Shown here: piece by piece, positions 50,080 through 58,462 of the stretch
How positions within the stretch are numbered: the first letter of the stretch is position 1
Layout: each line of letters starts with the position of its first letter
NCBI GenBank assembly: GCA_963667425.1
Contig: OY763407.1
Span: forward strand, 124,001-188,000
Origin: G963667425 sp963667425 [NCBI: bacterium]
Lineage (GTDB): Bacteria > UBP6 > UBA1177
Length of the DNA: 64,000 nt
Direction of reading: 5' to 3'
Position numbers and translations under genes: made by a program
Notes under the pieces: generated by a model
What the model saw: only the letters and a program-made list of their open reading frames with translations
Databases searched by the model: none
Told to the model about the DNA's origin: nothing

Positions 50080-51732
50080 TCAAACTCCGGAAACATCCTT
50101 TCTGCTTTTCTTAATAAGACCGATACCTTCAATCGTCATAAGAACTGCAAGGACAATAAGTATAAAAGAAAGAGAGCCAAGCAGTATTGAATTTTTTACT
50201 ACAAAAAAATCATACACAAGCCAGCAAAGTGCTGTGGCAGTCGAAATAAGCATAAAAATCGTTGCCCATAAAGTATATTTAATACTTTTACCCCTTGAAT
50301 AAAGCCATGCAGTCACAGTTATAAGAGCAAGAGCGGCAACAAGCTGATTTGCAGCACCGAAGAGAGGCCACACAGCCTTCCATGAATCGGTAACACCAAG
50401 AAGAAAAGCCGGAATAACAGGAAGAATTGTAAGAAAATATTTATTTTTACCTACACTACCCATTTTTTCACCAATCATTTCTCCAGTTATAAACCTTGTA
50501 AGCCTTACACAAGTATCAAGAGTTGTCATAATAAAAACATTTACAACAACAATGCCGATAACCGAACCAAGCCTGGTGCCAAAAATAAAATATGTAAGCT
50601 TACCGAAACCATTACCAAAAACTGCAAGAGCACCGCCATCACGAAGAATTTGATGAAGAGAACCCTGATCAGTTCCCCATGAAAGAGCTCCGGCTGCAAT
50701 AATAACACAAATAATACCTATAATAGTTTCTGTAAGCATTCCGCCATAAGCAATCGGTAATGCATCTTTTTCCTTATTTATCTGTTTGGAAGTAGTACCT
50801 CCGGCGACAAGACTATGAAAACCTGATACAGCACCACAGGCAATAATAATAAAAATAAAAGGAATCATCGGTCCGTTCTTTTCACTTGAAAAAGAAGTCA
50901 CAACAGGGCCGGTCATATCAGGATGAACAACAAAAACACCTATTCCCGCCAAAATTACAGCTATAACAAGAACCCAGCTTGAAATATAATCTCTCGGCTG
51001 AAGAAGAATCCACACAGGAGTTACTGAAGCAACAATACCATAAAGCATCAGTAAAGAAAACCACAGGACATAAAGTGATTCAGGATTCATATCTATATTT
51101 ACCGGATAAACAAAACCGCCCCAGATAAGACCAATAAGAGCAGCAATAGCAAAAATAGTATTAAGCCATAAAGGGAGAATATTCTTTTTATTAAGAATAC
51201 CGAAAATTATGGCAAGAGGAATAAGCATAAAAGTCGGAATAACAAGTTCAGGCTGACTTATCATCGCTTTTGCAGCAAGATTGGCAAAAACGGCAACAAC
51301 AAGAATAAGAGTAAACCATACAAAGATAAGAAACAGCATTCTTGCCTTCATACTGACACATTTTCCCGTAGTATCGGCAACAGAAGCACCGCCATTACGC
51401 TCAGACATCATAAGAACAAGATAATCATGAACAGCACCAATAAAAACACCGGCAAATAAAAGCCACAAAACAGCCGGACCCCATCCGAAAATAGAAACGG
51501 CAACAATAGGGCCGACAATTGGACCGGCACCCGCAATAGATGAAAAATGATGCCCGAAAAGAACCATCTTAGGAGCCGGACAGTAATCTATTCCATCCGC
51601 TTTTGTATAAGCCGGAGTCTGCTGTTCATCCAAAGGTTCAATAAGTCTGCGCTCTATTCTCCTTTTGCCATACCATAGATAGGCAAAAACAAGCCATGCA
51701 GCAGAAAAAAGAAAAATCACAAGACTGTTCAT
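50080..51732 (-). CDS. cstA: CstA-type peptide/pyruvate transporter (carbon starvation protein)
   Basis: 550 residues with about 14-16 TM helices. It contains the CstA signature segments FGHHFSSIAGAGPIVGP and GVFIGAVHDYLVLMMSERNGG, and the later GFHSLVAGGTTSKQ. CstA imports peptides and in some bacteria pyruvate during carbon limitation. It is the shorter form (550 versus about 700 residues in E. coli), as in many anaerobes. GGGAG precedes the ATG. It stands alone, 63 nt upstream (in coordinates) of the kinase start. Confidence 0.92.
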   Translation of the reverse strand: MNSLVIFLFSAAWLVFAYLWYGKRRIERRLIEPLDEQQTPAYTKADGIDYCPAPKMVLFGHHFSSIAGAGPIVGPIVAVSIFGWGPAVLWLLFAGVFIGAVHDYLVLMMSERNGGASVADTTGKCVSMKARMLFLIFVWFTLILVVAVFANLAAKAMISQPELVIPTFMLIPLAIIFGILNKKNILPLWLNTIFAIAALIGLIWGGFVYPVNIDMNPESLYVLWFSLLMLYGIVASVTPVWILLQPRDYISSWVLVIAVILAGIGVFVVHPDMTGPVVTSFSSEKNGPMIPFIFIIIACGAVSGFHSLVAGGTTSKQINKEKDALPIAYGGMLTETIIGIICVIIAAGALSWGTDQGSLHQILRDGGALAVFGNGFGKLTYFIFGTRLGSVIGIVVVNVFIMTTLDTCVRLTRFITGEMIGEKMGSVGKNKYFLTILPVIPAFLLGVTDSWKAVWPLFGAANQLVAALALITVTAWLYSRGKSIKYTLWATIFMLISTATALCWLVYDFFVVKNSILLGSLSFILIVLAVLMTIEGIGLIKKSRKDVSGV

Positions 51733-51820
51733 ATTATTTTCTCCCTTTTTATAACAAAACAGAGAAACTATAGCACTCAGGGAAATCGAATTAAAGATTT
51801 TTTAGGATATTTACAAAGAA

Positions 51821-52885
51821 TTATTTATCTGGCAGAGTTACTGCATTTATAAGATAGTTGCGGGAAAAGAAAAGCGAAGCTATATAACCTAAAGTAAGCG
51901 CAATTAAAAGAGAATTAAGATTTATGAAATTAAAATTCAACACAACGATCTCAAAAACATAAGAAACAAAAAGAAGAGAATCTTCCCAAAAAGACGTTGG
52001 CAGAATATTTTTGATTTTATATTCCAGAAATATAATAAAAACAAACCCTGATAGCAGTGGATATGAAAAACTCATAAGAAAAGAAGGCAAAGTAAAATAC
52101 GAAATCACATTAACAGTGATAGCGGATATAAAAAAAACAGAAAGGAAAATCTTTGTAAACCTAAATTTATTAAAAATCGTTACAAGATAAAAAAAGGCGA
52201 TGAAATTCACAAAGAAATAAAAGCCGAAGCCACCAATTACAAAAGCAAAAGGGAACTTCAGTAAAGACTCATTCTCGTCAATAATAAAGTGATGTGAAAA
52301 GCTCAAAGGAGCATCAAGAAAACCGGAGCTGTAAGAGAGAAGTCCAATAAAAAAAAGGGAAAAGAGAACTTTTGTAAGTTTCGTAGGCTCTTTTTTATTT
52401 ACATTTGAAAACCAGTAGTTAAACCTTCTCTGCTCAATCTCATATTTTAGATTTTGAGAATTGAAATTTCTAATCTTTGAATAGCCGATAGCATTTCGAA
52501 TAAACGGTATAACTATAAAAAAAATCGTCCCTGCAATAAAAAGATCAATCTTAAAAGAAAATTTATGATCTGTAAGATACTGCACACCTTCACAAAGCAG
52601 AAAAAAACCAAAAACAGCACTTCTTGCAATAAAACTTACATCTATATGCTCTTTCTTTTTCTTATTAAAGCCTTCAATATCTTTAATATTCTCTCCAAAA
52701 AGCCTAAAGTCGTCATCTTCCTTTCTTTTGATCCATTGAATAGAATCAATATTTTCCGTTCTATACTTCTCAAACTGGTCTTCATCAGAAAATTCTACAA
52801 GTTTATCAGATCCTGACCTGACAATTCCATACTCACTTTTTGTATCGAATCGCGGTCTTTCAAATTCATTCTCCCATATTCTCAT
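51821..52885 (-). CDS. Polytopic membrane protein of unknown function, perhaps rhomboid-like without catalytic residues
   Basis: 354 residues from the ATG at 52885 (weak GGTGAT upstream; other starts at 52891 and 52894 are possible). About 110 cytosolic residues come first (WENEFERPRF, GIVRSGSDKLVEFSDEDQFEKY), then about eight TM helices. The spacing of helices and the order 'FPFAFVIGGFGFYFFVNFIAFFYLV ... PSFLMSFSYPLLSG' recall rhomboid proteases, but the GxSG serine and the catalytic histidine are missing. This is a weak structural guess. Confidence 0.6.
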   Translation of the reverse strand: MRIWENEFERPRFDTKSEYGIVRSGSDKLVEFSDEDQFEKYRTENIDSIQWIKRKEDDDFRLFGENIKDIEGFNKKKKEHIDVSFIARSAVFGFFLLCEGVQYLTDHKFSFKIDLFIAGTIFFIVIPFIRNAIGYSKIRNFNSQNLKYEIEQRRFNYWFSNVNKKEPTKLTKVLFSLFFIGLLSYSSGFLDAPLSFSHHFIIDENESLLKFPFAFVIGGFGFYFFVNFIAFFYLVTIFNKFRFTKIFLSVFFISAITVNVISYFTLPSFLMSFSYPLLSGFVFIIFLEYKIKNILPTSFWEDSLLFVSYVFEIVVLNFNFINLNSLLIALTLGYIASLFFSRNYLINAVTLPDK

Positions 52886-52985
52886 AAACATCACCAGTCA
52901 ATTTGCTTTTAAACACTATAATATTAAAAATCCAAATAAAATATGCAAATTTCTTTTTATATAAAGCTGCCGGGAATCAAAAAAG

Positions 52986-53014
52986 TTGAAAAAAAAGCAT
53001 ATAGACATTAATAT
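52986..53014 (+). promoter_or_regulatory. Promoter of the mglB-mglA operon
   Basis: TTGAAA (52986-52991), 17-nt spacer, TAATAT (53009-53014), about 20 nt before the ATG at 53035. Confidence 0.4.
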
Positions 53015-53034
53015 TAGGCTGTTTGGAGGAACCT

Positions 53035-53481
53035 ATGAAATTATTTGCCAAATCATCCCCTTTTTTAAGGGAGATTAAGGCTATAGACAAAGTTGATACC
53101 GTAATTATTTTCAATCCAGCCAATGGTGGAATATATTTCTCGGAAACATCTGATGACATTGAGCTTGATACTATAGGTTCACTTACATCAGGAATCGTTT
53201 CGGCTGCTTCACTTTCAACAAATGAAAGTGATACGCCGGTTCAGTGGATATATTTCGGAAGTGAAACCCAAAGAACAGCCCTGCTAAGAATAAATGATGC
53301 CTTTTTTATGATGTTTTCAGGTAAATCAGACTTCATGCCTGGACTCATAAAGTATAAAATCGAGCTCTTCATGGAAGATATTCTCAAAGATATAAAAGAA
53401 TTCGAGACAAATAAAAACACAGCCTCCTTTAATGACGGCGAGCTTGAAAACCAGATAGATGCAATGTGGGGAGATAAATAA
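53035..53481 (+). CDS. Roadblock/LC7-domain protein, MglB-like GAP
   Basis: 148 residues from the ATG at 53035 (GGAGGAACCT upstream; a TTG at 53023 overlaps that site). The roadblock fold is recognisable: VDTVIIFNPANGGIYFSE, DTIGSLTSGIVSAAS (compare DTTSLASLTAGNVAAM in Myxococcus MglB) and a C-terminal strand-helix with a basic surface. MglB is the GTPase-activating protein and pole marker for MglA. It lies directly before mglA with no gap, the same order as in Myxococcus. Confidence 0.8.
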   Translation: MKLFAKSSPFLREIKAIDKVDTVIIFNPANGGIYFSETSDDIELDTIGSLTSGIVSAASLSTNESDTPVQWIYFGSETQRTALLRINDAFFMMFSGKSDFMPGLIKYKIELFMEDILKDIKEFETNKNTASFNDGELENQIDAMWGDK

Positions 53482-54060
53482 ATGGTTTTCATAAACAGTA
53501 TAGGCAAGGAGATAAATCTTAAAATCGTTTACTGCGGCGCAGGTCTTGGCGGTAAAACGACTAACATAGAATATATACACAACAACAGTCCGGCAAATAG
53601 AAGAGGCAGACTTATTTCACTGAAGACAGACACTGAAAGAACGCTCTTTTTTGACTTCATGCCTATAGACATCTGCAAAATAAAAGGAATGGATCTGAAA
53701 GTTCATCTCTATTCAGTTCCGGGACAAATCTTTTATGATGCATCGAGAAGATTAATACTCAGGGGAACAGACGGAGTAGTCTTTGTTGTAGACTCTCAGC
53801 CAATCAGAATGGATGCAAACATTGAAAGCTTTGAAAACATGAAAAAAAACCTGCTGATGAACGGAATCTCCCTTGCAGGAACACCACTTATCATACAATA
53901 CAACAAACTGGACATTCCGGGCGCAATGCCTGTTGAGAAAATGAGAGAAATATTTAATCCTGCCGGTCGCTATAAAGATATTGAAGCTTCAGCAAAAACA
54001 GGACGCGGAGTATTTGAGACATTCAGAGAAATAGTTAAAGCTACCGCCAGGAAATTGTAA
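53482..54060 (+). CDS. mglA: Ras-like polarity GTPase MglA
   Basis: 192 residues, nearly collinear with Myxococcus MglA. P-loop GAGLGGKTT (19-27), switch I region LISLKTDTERTLFFDFMP, switch II VPGQIFYDASRRLIL, base-recognition IQYNKLD and a late SAKTG. MglA-GTP defines the leading pole and controls type IV pilus and gliding machines. It keeps the family's atypical TVPGQ/SVPGQ switch. The ATG starts immediately after the mglB-like stop. The next gene starts 5-23 nt after its stop. Confidence 0.93.
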   Translation: MVFINSIGKEINLKIVYCGAGLGGKTTNIEYIHNNSPANRRGRLISLKTDTERTLFFDFMPIDICKIKGMDLKVHLYSVPGQIFYDASRRLILRGTDGVVFVVDSQPIRMDANIESFENMKKNLLMNGISLAGTPLIIQYNKLDIPGAMPVEKMREIFNPAGRYKDIEASAKTGRGVFETFREIVKATARKL

Positions 54061-54082
54061 ACAAATGTATTCGGAGGCAAAT

Positions 54083-55594
54083 TTGCGCGATAAAAAAATA
54101 CTTCTTTTCGATACCAGCATAACAATGGCAAGAGCTTTTGAAATAGCTCTCAAAAATTCAGGATATCAGGTAAGAAGAACAATGGATCCCGAAGAAATCC
54201 TCATTGAAATGATGATATTCCGCCCCGAAATAATCATTCTGGAAAAAAAATCTCTAAGAGAAGAACTAAAAACAGAAATAGAAAAGAAAAGCAGAAACAT
54301 AATATACTCCGCAAAATCGGCAGATGTTGACGGAACTGAAAGATATGTAATATCCAGACCATTTAACACAGATGAACTTCTAAGAATAGTTGAAAATCTT
54401 TTTAATCAGAAAAACAATACAGAAGCAACAGTGCGGGAAGAAGCCGAAACATTTATAGAAGAATTCATAGAAGAAGAACCTGTAATTATAGAAAATCCGA
54501 CAGTTGAAGAACTAAAGCCAGAACCTGCATTTTCGGAAAAAGATCTGGGCGATATTGAAGAAGATGTTGAAGACTTCGGAGCGATAGAAATCAACAATAA
54601 ACCAGAACCATCTCTCACCAAGAAAGAACCGTCGGCACCAATGCTTCTTGATGAGCAGTTTGAAGAAATCGAAGAAGAGATAAAAGAGGAAATACAGGAA
54701 ATACAGGAAGAAGAACCAAAAGAATCAATCCTGGTTGACGATTTTGTAAAACCGAGACACCAGCTTGAAAGCGAAATCTCAAAAATGAACAAAATTGAAG
54801 AAATCAAAGGAGCTGATGCGGAAGATGAAATATTCAGCATGGTAATGAAAGACCTTGATTCATTCACAAAAAGCGAAGAAGTTGTCTACAACAAGGAATA
54901 CACTCAGGAACAGACTCTTGAAGAAAACGAAGAAGAGGAAAAACAGCTGGCACCTGAGAAAACAGAAAAAGAAGAAATTGATTCCCTCATCGAAGACATA
55001 TCATCCTCATCTGAAATCATATCAGACAGCATAATTGAGGAAAATCAGGAAGAAGAATCGGAAAAAACACCTGAAATCAGTGAAATTAAAGAAGAACCTC
55101 AAATAAAAGAAGATCTTTTTGACATAACAGACAGCATAAAAGAGCTGGAAGCATCATTTGAAGAATCATTTTCTGAAGAAATGCCGGAACAGGAAGAAGA
55201 ATACTCAGAAAAAGAAGAAAAACCGGAAGAAATTATTAAACAGATAGAAGAACCACAGCAGAAGACAGACATAAAAAAAGAGACCACCATTACAAAATCG
55301 ACCATTCTTGAAATCAGCGACATGGATCTTCTCGACCTTACAAAAACAAACATCGACATTAAAATAGAAGATACAGAAAACAAAAGACTTGACCGCCTTG
55401 AACAAATACTCACCGGAGCAGACAAACAGAAAGAAGAAAAACAGAAAACAATAGCAGTAACCAGAGAAGAAATAAGAACCATGATCAAGGAAGAACTAGG
55501 TCAGATAATGAGAGAATACTTCTGGGAAGAAGCATCAGCCATAGTAAAAGAAGCCGTAGAAAACAAAATAAAAGAACTGGCAACTGATGAATAA
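54083..55594 (+). CDS. Receiver-like protein with a long acidic linker, candidate MglA effector
   Basis: 503 residues from the TTG at 54083, chosen because GGAGG (54073-54077) lies 5 nt upstream; the in-frame ATG at 54065 lacks an SD. Residues 1-110 form a receiver-like domain (KKILLFDTSITMARAFEIALKNSGYQVRRT...RPEIIILEKK) that lacks the usual paired acidic residues and phosphoacceptor Asp. A Glu-rich disordered stretch of about 320 residues follows. The C-terminal helix (MIKEELGQIMREYFWEEASAIVKEAVENKI) resembles the end of FrzS-like/response-regulator proteins in deltaproteobacteria. The mglBA context suggests a polarity effector. Confidence 0.72.
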   Translation: MRDKKILLFDTSITMARAFEIALKNSGYQVRRTMDPEEILIEMMIFRPEIIILEKKSLREELKTEIEKKSRNIIYSAKSADVDGTERYVISRPFNTDELLRIVENLFNQKNNTEATVREEAETFIEEFIEEEPVIIENPTVEELKPEPAFSEKDLGDIEEDVEDFGAIEINNKPEPSLTKKEPSAPMLLDEQFEEIEEEIKEEIQEIQEEEPKESILVDDFVKPRHQLESEISKMNKIEEIKGADAEDEIFSMVMKDLDSFTKSEEVVYNKEYTQEQTLEENEEEEKQLAPEKTEKEEIDSLIEDISSSSEIISDSIIEENQEEESEKTPEISEIKEEPQIKEDLFDITDSIKELEASFEESFSEEMPEQEEEYSEKEEKPEEIIKQIEEPQQKTDIKKETTITKSTILEISDMDLLDLTKTNIDIKIEDTENKRLDRLEQILTGADKQKEEKQKTIAVTREEIRTMIKEELGQIMREYFWEEASAIVKEAVENKIKELATDE

Positions 55595-56054
55595 CTCAAA
55601 AAGAATAATATCATTTGACATCGGAACCAAAACAATAGGAATAGCCGTAACAGATCCACTCTGGATATTTGCAAAACCACTTACAACAGTAAGAAGAAAC
55701 CCGTCAATTCACGATGACCTTCAGAAAATAGCCGAAACATACTTCACAGAATATCCGCCGGCAGCCTTTGTTGTAGGATTGCCTCTGTATCCTGATGGAA
55801 ACGAATGCAAAATAACACCGATAGCAAAAGGAACAGCAAATGCTCTCAGAAAAAAATACCCGGAGATACCTGTTTTTATGGAAGAAGAACAGTATTCGAC
55901 CGTAACAGCATTTGAAAACCTAAATATAATTAAAAAAAAGAATTACCGTGATGAAAAAGAAGCAGGCAAAATAGACGCCGAAGCCGCAGCGGTAATACTT
56001 GAATACTTTATGCAGCGAAAAGAGTTTCAGGAACTCAGAGAAAAAACTATTTAA
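55587..56054 (+). CDS. ruvX: YqgF/RuvX-family pre-16S rRNA nuclease or Holliday junction resolvase
   Basis: 155 residues; its start overlaps the previous gene by 8 nt. RNase H-like motifs are present: SFDIGTKTIGIAVTD, FVVGLPLYPDGNE, EEEQYSTVTAFENL (in place of DERLST) and KIDAEAAAVILEYFM. In E. coli YqgF finishes 16S rRNA 5' maturation. The first acid of the DER motif is replaced by Glu, which keeps a carboxylate. It closes the mgl operon, but any link with motility is probably incidental. Confidence 0.85.
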   Translation: MNNSKRIISFDIGTKTIGIAVTDPLWIFAKPLTTVRRNPSIHDDLQKIAETYFTEYPPAAFVVGLPLYPDGNECKITPIAKGTANALRKKYPEIPVFMEEEQYSTVTAFENLNIIKKKNYRDEKEAGKIDAEAAAVILEYFMQRKEFQELREKTI

Positions 56055-56064
56055 GTCTGCCAGA

Positions 56065-56271
56065 TCAAATAATCAGCATAGATTCGTGCCATACGACAAC
56101 GAAAAACATAACAATAGAAGCATAAACCCCAATTACAGAGAGAAAAAAACCGATTGCAATTAAAATTTGAATAGGAAAAAAAGAAAAATATAGAAATAAA
56201 AGTTTCAAAACACCATATCCGAAATAAAAATAAATTGATTTCTCAAAAATAAAGTCATAAATTAAATACAT
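56065..56271 (-). CDS. Possible small membrane protein
   Basis: 68 residues with two strongly hydrophobic segments (GVLKLLFLYFSFFPIQILIAIGFF; VYASIVMFFVVVWHE). It has no Shine-Dalgarno and the composition could arise by chance in AT-rich sequence. It is the only plausible gene in the 56055-56853 stretch. Unrecognised. Confidence 0.3.
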   Translation of the reverse strand: MYLIYDFIFEKSIYFYFGYGVLKLLFLYFSFFPIQILIAIGFFLSVIGVYASIVMFFVVVWHESMLII

Positions 56272-56377
56272 AAAGGCTAAATAAAATGAAAGCTGATGCT
56301 CATTGATAAAAGAAAAATAAATAAACGGAAAAATCTATCTGTAAAATAGATTAAGAAGAAAGCAAAAGCAGTTTTGA

Positions 56378-56790
56378 AGTAAGTGACAGCTCTCTGGAAA
56401 TAAGTGATAAAACTCTGGAAACAGGTAATGAGTGATAAAAAGCTCATGAAAAAAAACTTTAAGCATCTATTTTAAAGAAGCGAGCAAAGTAAAAAAACCT
56501 ATGAAAGCCATTATTGCTTAAAAGTTAAACACAATTAATAAAAATTCAGCCGCAAACATAAAAAAGTCAGTCGTGATAGGTAAAAAGTTAATCGCAATTG
56601 TTCTTGCAAAGGTATTTATTGGCATTTGGAAACAGGTGATGAGCCTGAAAAAGCCTGTGAAAAAAAACTTGAAGCACACCATTAACAGAAAGGAAGCCGA
56701 TAAAATAAGAAAAGAAAAGCATCAGATGAAAAAAGTTGAACGTCAGAACATAAAAGTTGGTTATGAAACAGAAAAAGTTAAACGTTAACA
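56378..56790. repeat. Degenerate repeat zone in the 56055-56853 intergenic stretch
   Basis: CTCTGGAAA occurs at 56392 and 56413, and AAGTGA at 56381 and 56402, both exactly 21 bp apart. A diverged 60-bp direct repeat (TGGAAACAGGT(A/G)ATGAG...GAAAAAAAACTT(T/G)AAGCA) lies at about 56416 and 56627. Further on, AAAAAGTT(A/G)A(A/T)CG-type units recur up to 56790. No intact gene is seen; a 71-codon frame at 56573 is probably not real. It looks like an eroded repeat-containing gene or repeat island. Confidence 0.45.
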
Positions 56791-56853
56791 CTCCGAGGAA
56801 AGCCGTGAAATAAAAATAAAAGCCATATTATTAACCGAAAAAGAGGTAAACCG

Positions 56854-57240
56854 ATGACAACAGAAGAATTAAAACAGGAAACAGAAGCAAAAACCATCCA
56901 GAATTCAACAAACTACAAATCAATCAAAGAAAAGCTGGTAAGCTGGAAACTTATGCTGGACAATGCCGTAAGTGACAACACAATCCTGCAGGCATTAACT
57001 AAAAGAAACCTTACAAAAGAAAAGCTGGAAGAAAAAAGAGAATACTGTCAGAAAGTGATAAATCTGAACCTTAAACAGGAAACGGAATACGGTGAAAAAT
57101 TAAGTGCATACGACGATTATCAGAAACTCAGAGAAAAACTCAGAGAGGATTTTTACGAATATAAAACACTTGGCAAAATAGTATTTGAAGAAGATGAAAC
57201 AAGAAATGATCCCCTGTGGTATTTCCGGACAGTAAGTTAA
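56854..57240 (+). CDS. Unknown helical protein whose 3' end is formed by an IS terminal repeat
   Basis: 128 codons after AGAGGTAAACCG. The protein is strongly helical and Lys/Glu-rich, unrecognised. The last three codons and the stop (TVS-stop) are encoded by the terminal inverted repeat of the IS at 57227, so the original C-terminus was replaced when the element inserted. No continuation of this protein is found on the other side of the IS, where a different gene fragment lies. Probably non-functional or altered. Confidence 0.55.
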   Translation: MTTEELKQETEAKTIQNSTNYKSIKEKLVSWKLMLDNAVSDNTILQALTKRNLTKEKLEEKREYCQKVINLNLKQETEYGEKLSAYDDYQKLREKLREDFYEYKTLGKIVFEEDETRNDPLWYFRTVS

Positions 57241-58016
57241 GCACATTCACCAACCCTTTTATAATAGTAACATTTTTCGAACTGCTCCGGTGAGGAATAG
57301 TTCAAATACGAATGCAATCTTTTTCTGTTATAAAACATCTCTATGAATTCAAAAACAGCTCTTTTTGCAGAATTCCTGCTTATAAACCTGAAACAGTGAA
57401 GCTGTTCAACTTTAAGTGTGTGAAAAAATGATTCCGCAACGGCATTGTCATAACAGTTGCCTTTTCCGCTCATGCTCTGAACTGCCTTGACTGATTTCAG
57501 AAGATTCCTGAATTCAATGCTGCAGTACTGTGAACCTCTGTCCGAATGAAATATCAGACCTGGCAGCGGATTCCGTTTCCTTAACGCCATTCTGAATGCT
57601 TCGATGACCAGTGCTTTTTTTATCCTGTCGCTCATCGCCCATCCGACAACTCTTCTTGAAAAAAGATCAATAACCACAGCTACATAAAGCCACCCTTCAT
57701 TTGTCCGAACATAGGTGATATCTCCCACCCACACTTTATCCGGGGCTTCTGTCCTGAAATTCTGATCAAGAAGATTGTCCGCCACAGGATTATCATGTTC
57801 AGAATCTGTCGTTACTTTGAATTTTCTTCGTGCTTTAGCAACAAGACTTTGTTCTTTCATAAGCCGTCTTGTGCGGCAGCTTCCAATATTAAATCCGTTA
57901 TTTTTCAATTCTCTGACAATCCTTGCAACTCCGTAAGTCTCTTTTGAATCTTTAAATTTAGACCTGATTACTGCCCTCTTTTTTACGGTCACTTTCTTTC
58001 CGCTTAAGCCATTCAT
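57237..58016 (-). CDS. IS3-family transposase OrfB (integrase core), frameshifted
   Basis: 259 residues of the OrfB part: an HTH_21 region (YGVARIVRELKNNGF), then the rve integrase core with D (VWVGDITYVRT), D (FHSDRGSQY) and E (NAVAESFFHTLKVE), so the DDE triad is intact. The proper N-terminus lies in another frame: after a -1 shift at the A7G slippery run (58137-58130) the frame reads HLLRKVDCFRI...SGYYEWLKRKESDRKK. It then stops at 57958 unless a second shift occurs at an A6 run (57984-57979). Removing one A there would restore the full OrfAB. This copy is therefore probably disabled. Confidence 0.82.
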   Translation of the reverse strand: MNGLSGKKVTVKKRAVIRSKFKDSKETYGVARIVRELKNNGFNIGSCRTRRLMKEQSLVAKARRKFKVTTDSEHDNPVADNLLDQNFRTEAPDKVWVGDITYVRTNEGWLYVAVVIDLFSRRVVGWAMSDRIKKALVIEAFRMALRKRNPLPGLIFHSDRGSQYCSIEFRNLLKSVKAVQSMSGKGNCYDNAVAESFFHTLKVEQLHCFRFISRNSAKRAVFEFIEMFYNRKRLHSYLNYSSPEQFEKCYYYKRVGECA

Positions 58017-58103
58017 AGTAACCTGAACTGCTTACACCAAGATAATCGGCCATCTCCAATAGACTATATTTACTATGCAGTTCCATCATTATTCTAAAAC
58101 AAT

Positions 58104-58403
58104 CTACTTTTCTAAGGAGATGGCCATTGCTTTTTTTAATATGTCTCTCTCCATCTCAAGATGACGAATCTTTTTCTTCAGTTCAGAAATCTCTTTCTCG
58201 AAATCACTTCCGTAAACCTTTATTCCGTTACCCTGAAATACACTCTCTCCTTTTGATTCATACTCTATCTTCCAGTCCCTCAATGTGTAGTAATTCAGAC
58301 CAAGTGACTCTGATACTTCACGGATTGAACGTCCTTCCTCAATGATCATCTTTACTACCGAAATCTTAAATTCCCTGTCATAACAATTCCTGTTTCTAAC
58401 CAT
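58104..58403 (-). CDS. IS3-family transposase OrfA
   Basis: 99 residues with the HTH_Tnp_1 domain (YDREFKISVVKMIIEEGRSIREVSESLGLNYYTLRDW) and a C-terminal leucine zipper-like coiled coil (DFEKEISELKKKIRHLEMERDILKKA). GGAGG precedes the ATG. OrfA binds the IS ends; fused to OrfB by -1 frameshifting at the A7G run near its 3' end it normally gives the transposase. Confidence 0.88.
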   Translation of the reverse strand: MVRNRNCYDREFKISVVKMIIEEGRSIREVSESLGLNYYTLRDWKIEYESKGESVFQGNGIKVYGSDFEKEISELKKKIRHLEMERDILKKAMAISLEK

Positions 58404-58462
58404 TTTAAGCCTCCTTTACAGCTTCTTCTACATTAGTGTAATTTGGCTTAACTTACTGTCCA

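Larger units (their letters stand above)
57227..58461 (-). mobile_element. IS3-family insertion sequence 1 (about 1.24 kb)
   Basis: Terminal inverted repeats GGACAGTAAGTTAAGC (57227-57242) and its complement GCTTAACTTACTGTCC at the right end (58446-58461) are perfect. They enclose orfA and orfB on the minus strand. I cannot see a target-site duplication; the two flanks belong to unrelated sequences. Confidence 0.88.

Noticed and set aside
54166-55488. Long Ser-rich frames antisense to the receiver/acidic-linker gene
   Set aside because: They arise from GAA/GAG codons read on the opposite strand (TTC/CTC/TCT), and the sense frame has domain support.
56573-56788. 71-codon plus-strand frame in the eroded region
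   Set aside because: No ribosome-binding site, Lys-rich low-complexity product, and it lies entirely in the degenerate repeats.
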